Positions 61,611-64,000 of a stretch of DNA of 64,000 nucleotides are shown here, in pieces. This DNA is from Icerya purchasi. Lineage: Eukaryota; Arthropoda; Insecta; Hemiptera; Monophlebidae. Both the position numbers and the translations under genes were made by a program. Every line of letters begins with the position of its first letter. Position 1 is the first letter of the stretch. The notes beneath the pieces were generated by a model. It saw only the letters and a list, made by a program, of their open reading frames with translations. It was not told the DNA's origin and searched no databases. The stretch spans positions 302,416,464 through 302,480,463 of the forward strand of contig CM077116.1 in assembly GCA_039619475.1 (NCBI GenBank). Reading direction: 5' to 3'.

Positions 61611-64000
61611 ATGATAAAATCCATCTCAGGAGAGCCAAAAATAATTCAAACCGGTGAATTTGAGAGCATCATAGATCACAAAAAAGTTACTTAATAGGGA
61701 AATCCGGTATACGTGCTTCGATGAGGTCACTTGGTCAATACTGTCATGGGGGGAAAGAAAACACTTACATTTAGTTAAAGATTTCCTTTTTAACAGTACG
61801 GCCACAAGTGCATTATCAGAAACGGAAACGGGAAAAAAATCACAGATATGTCATAGAAAAACCGAAGAGTAAGGATGGCACTTGAAATGTTGAGGTTAAA
61901 TAAGTCTGAAAAAGAGCCATCGTTTAATGTTGACCATCCGCGTGGGAAGATTAAACTTTTCAAACTCTAATCTTAATCGGGAGAGGTTTAAAAATGACTG
62001 TATGAAAGAGCACTTTCGAGAAGTTATTATAAATAATAGCATGCATTTATGTTTAAGGTTACGTAATGCTGACGAGCTTCTTAGTACACTGTGTAAACCT
62101 TAACTTCACAATTCCCGACGCCCTGCTAAGCTTGCCTTACACACTTTAGTTCGACTCGTAAACTACAGCATTAATAATCGCGTTGCAGCGTCAGCGAACA
62201 GGTTAGCGTGAACGTACGTAGAATAAACGCGTTTGTATGGCTACAGTATTTATGTAAAAAACTTTCTCGGTGATTAGAAATGAAATTACTTTTTACTGAC
62301 ATGTTTCAGATAACTTACATTAGCCTCATCAGAGAAAGTAATTTTAAGTGTTCTACAAGTCACATAAAAAGAAAAGAAAAAAGAAAAAGAAAAAAAAGAG
62401 CGAGATATCGAACAAACACACACGCGGCCCTTGTTGTTTTATCAGGAAAGTAGCACATAAACATTTCATAAATGCGAGTTTCGGCTGTCATCAACCGATC
62501 GTTGACTCACACAAAGTTGTCGACTTACGCAATATTTATGTAAAGCATCGACATATTTTTTACATGCCAACGCCTAATACACGCGTGTATCTTGCTCACA
62601 TTCGAATTTCGACCGAGCTAAAAAACACAACATTCGCCCGCTTAAAGCCGTCGGCTCGTTTTCATCGAAATGCACTAATCAAAAGAACTCCCTCACGACC
62701 GCACTGACCCGGAAAGCTAATAAACGCAGTAGCAATTCCCTTTCGGTTTTTAAATGACTACTGAAATTGTACCGGAAGTATAAAACTGCGTTTGATATTG
62801 CTGTTGTTGTTGTGGTTGTAGTTGCCCAACGCACTGCAAGGAGACTGCTCAACTAGCACTTAATAATGTATGTTCCGATATTTTCTTTTTATCGAAAGGA
62901 GAGGCATTCTAATAAGCCGGTAAGTTCCGCGAAGTCGTTGCTCCGGAAGTGGCACTTTAGCGTAGTCGGAATGTTTCATTCGGCGGAATTTAACGATAGA
63001 CAGTGCACTAATCTAAGAGACAGACAATAGCGAGAATAGACGGCTACAATGTGTGTGTTTTCATCGGAAAAACGAATGCGAAAAAGAGGAGAACAAACGT
63101 CCATAAATGTCACATGTAAATAGGAAACGTACACACATATGTACATCAGTACGCGCATGTAATTGAAACGTAAGGACACAATCACAGCGCCGACTCACCA
63201 ATAATAGGCTATAGTAATTAAACACAGTAACGACTGCTCCATCATCTACTGTTTGAAGTTAACGGTCGTAATGTTTGTTTGGCTAGTTAAACTGAAACCG
63301 CAAATGTGTTCCTCGGCGGCTGTAGGACACCTCGAAAACTGGTTTCTGCTGCCGCTGCTGTTCGAGCACTTCGACATGTTGACCAGTCTGCCAAGCAGCG
63401 TGCTCCGCTGCCGATGTTCTTAACCTAGAAACCAGTTTCCGATTTTCGGTTCAAGTTCATCTGTCACGGTTTATTAACGTTACTCTCCTATTATCGTTTG
63501 ATTCCAGAGCAGCCTCGTCCCCTATTCTCTTTTCTCTCTGTACGCTGCGCGACAAAGAAAGGAACCGACTACTCCGGTGCTGGTGTTGACAATTGAACGT
63601 CTCCTGCGCGGGCCGATTGATCAGTGTGCACATGTTGGAGACCCCGTTTACACATAACACGTATTACACTACACTTTTTTTAGTGTTGCACTAAACGGCC
63701 CCAGCAGTGTCATATGCCGGGGGAAGGGGGGGGGGGGGGCGTCGTAAAACTCTTTTTTATTAGACATAGAACACGCATCGATTACCGAACACATTATTCA
63801 TCTCTCTATAGCACAACAGTCAAGAGGCTACTTTCCCTCATTTTCGCTGACCCATGCCGGTACCGCGACAACTCGCGTTGTTATCAAAAACCGGCTTCTT
63901 CTCATCCCTAGACGTGATTTTTCATCTTCCGTGCCATCCTTTTTCTATTCCCTAAAAAGTCGACTTTTGCAGCGTTTACCACTGTCATCATTAAATCGAT
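61611..64000. other. Non-coding stretch to the right window edge
   Basis: No gene supported. It contains an A/G-rich tract at 62360-62400, a (TTG)-type tract at 62801-62820 and a poly(G) run near 63728-63740. A reading frame at 62348-62707 starts in the A-rich tract and shows no similarity. Confidence 0.5.

Overview
The window is nuclear DNA from an AT-rich eukaryote, almost certainly an arthropod and most likely an insect. The evidence is a multi-exon gene with GT-AG introns whose protein follows the arthropod VAT-1-like pattern, several insect-type transposon remnants (two non-LTR retrotransposons, a mariner/Tc1 element, tRNA-derived retroposons), very many A/T homopolymers and microsatellites, and no bacterial-style gene packing. 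I could not fix the order.

Layout. 1-2568 holds a non-LTR retrotransposon on the + strand (pol region before RNase H, RNase H, 3' end). It is split by a second, RTE-like element inserted in the opposite orientation (about 470-1660). A further reverse-transcriptase scrap lies at 4262-4565. From 26402 down to 7290 on the minus strand run seven exons of a synaptic vesicle membrane protein VAT-1 homologue (zinc-free quinone oxidoreductase-like MDR protein). The splice phases all fit, and the exons cover everything from the start of the MDR core to a charged C-terminal tail. The N-terminal coding exon is not in the window as far as I can see, so the next intron would be at least 37.6 kb. The VAT-1 introns contain two long inverted-repeat (snapback) elements side by side (9069-9618 and 9786-10329), a dead mariner/Tc1 element with recognisable terminal inverted repeats and a TA duplication (13272-14610), a tRNA-derived SINE (25419-25604), a small acidic spliced-looking reading frame (11984-12285) and a GC-richer island (16440-17260).

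26403-64000 has no gene I can name. It holds AT-rich sequence broken by GC/CpG-richer blocks (28740-29660, 40100-41300, 54600-55600, 60250-61450) that look like promoter or enhancer regions in an otherwise AT-rich, CpG-tolerant genome. It also holds an unidentified disrupted reading frame (28097-28737), a near-perfect 66-bp hairpin (31321-31462), three minisatellites with constant periods (17 bp, 27 bp, 28 bp), a tRNA-headed poly(A) retroposon (36086-36192), and a cluster of homeodomain-type TAATC/ATTA sites (61290-61390).

The only well supported cellular function is the VAT-1-like oxidoreductase. The other elements are mobile-element remains or possible regulatory DNA in and upstream of that gene. 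I found no coherent new multi-gene system. The observations most worth a check are the paired intronic snapback elements and the missing first exon beyond a giant intron.
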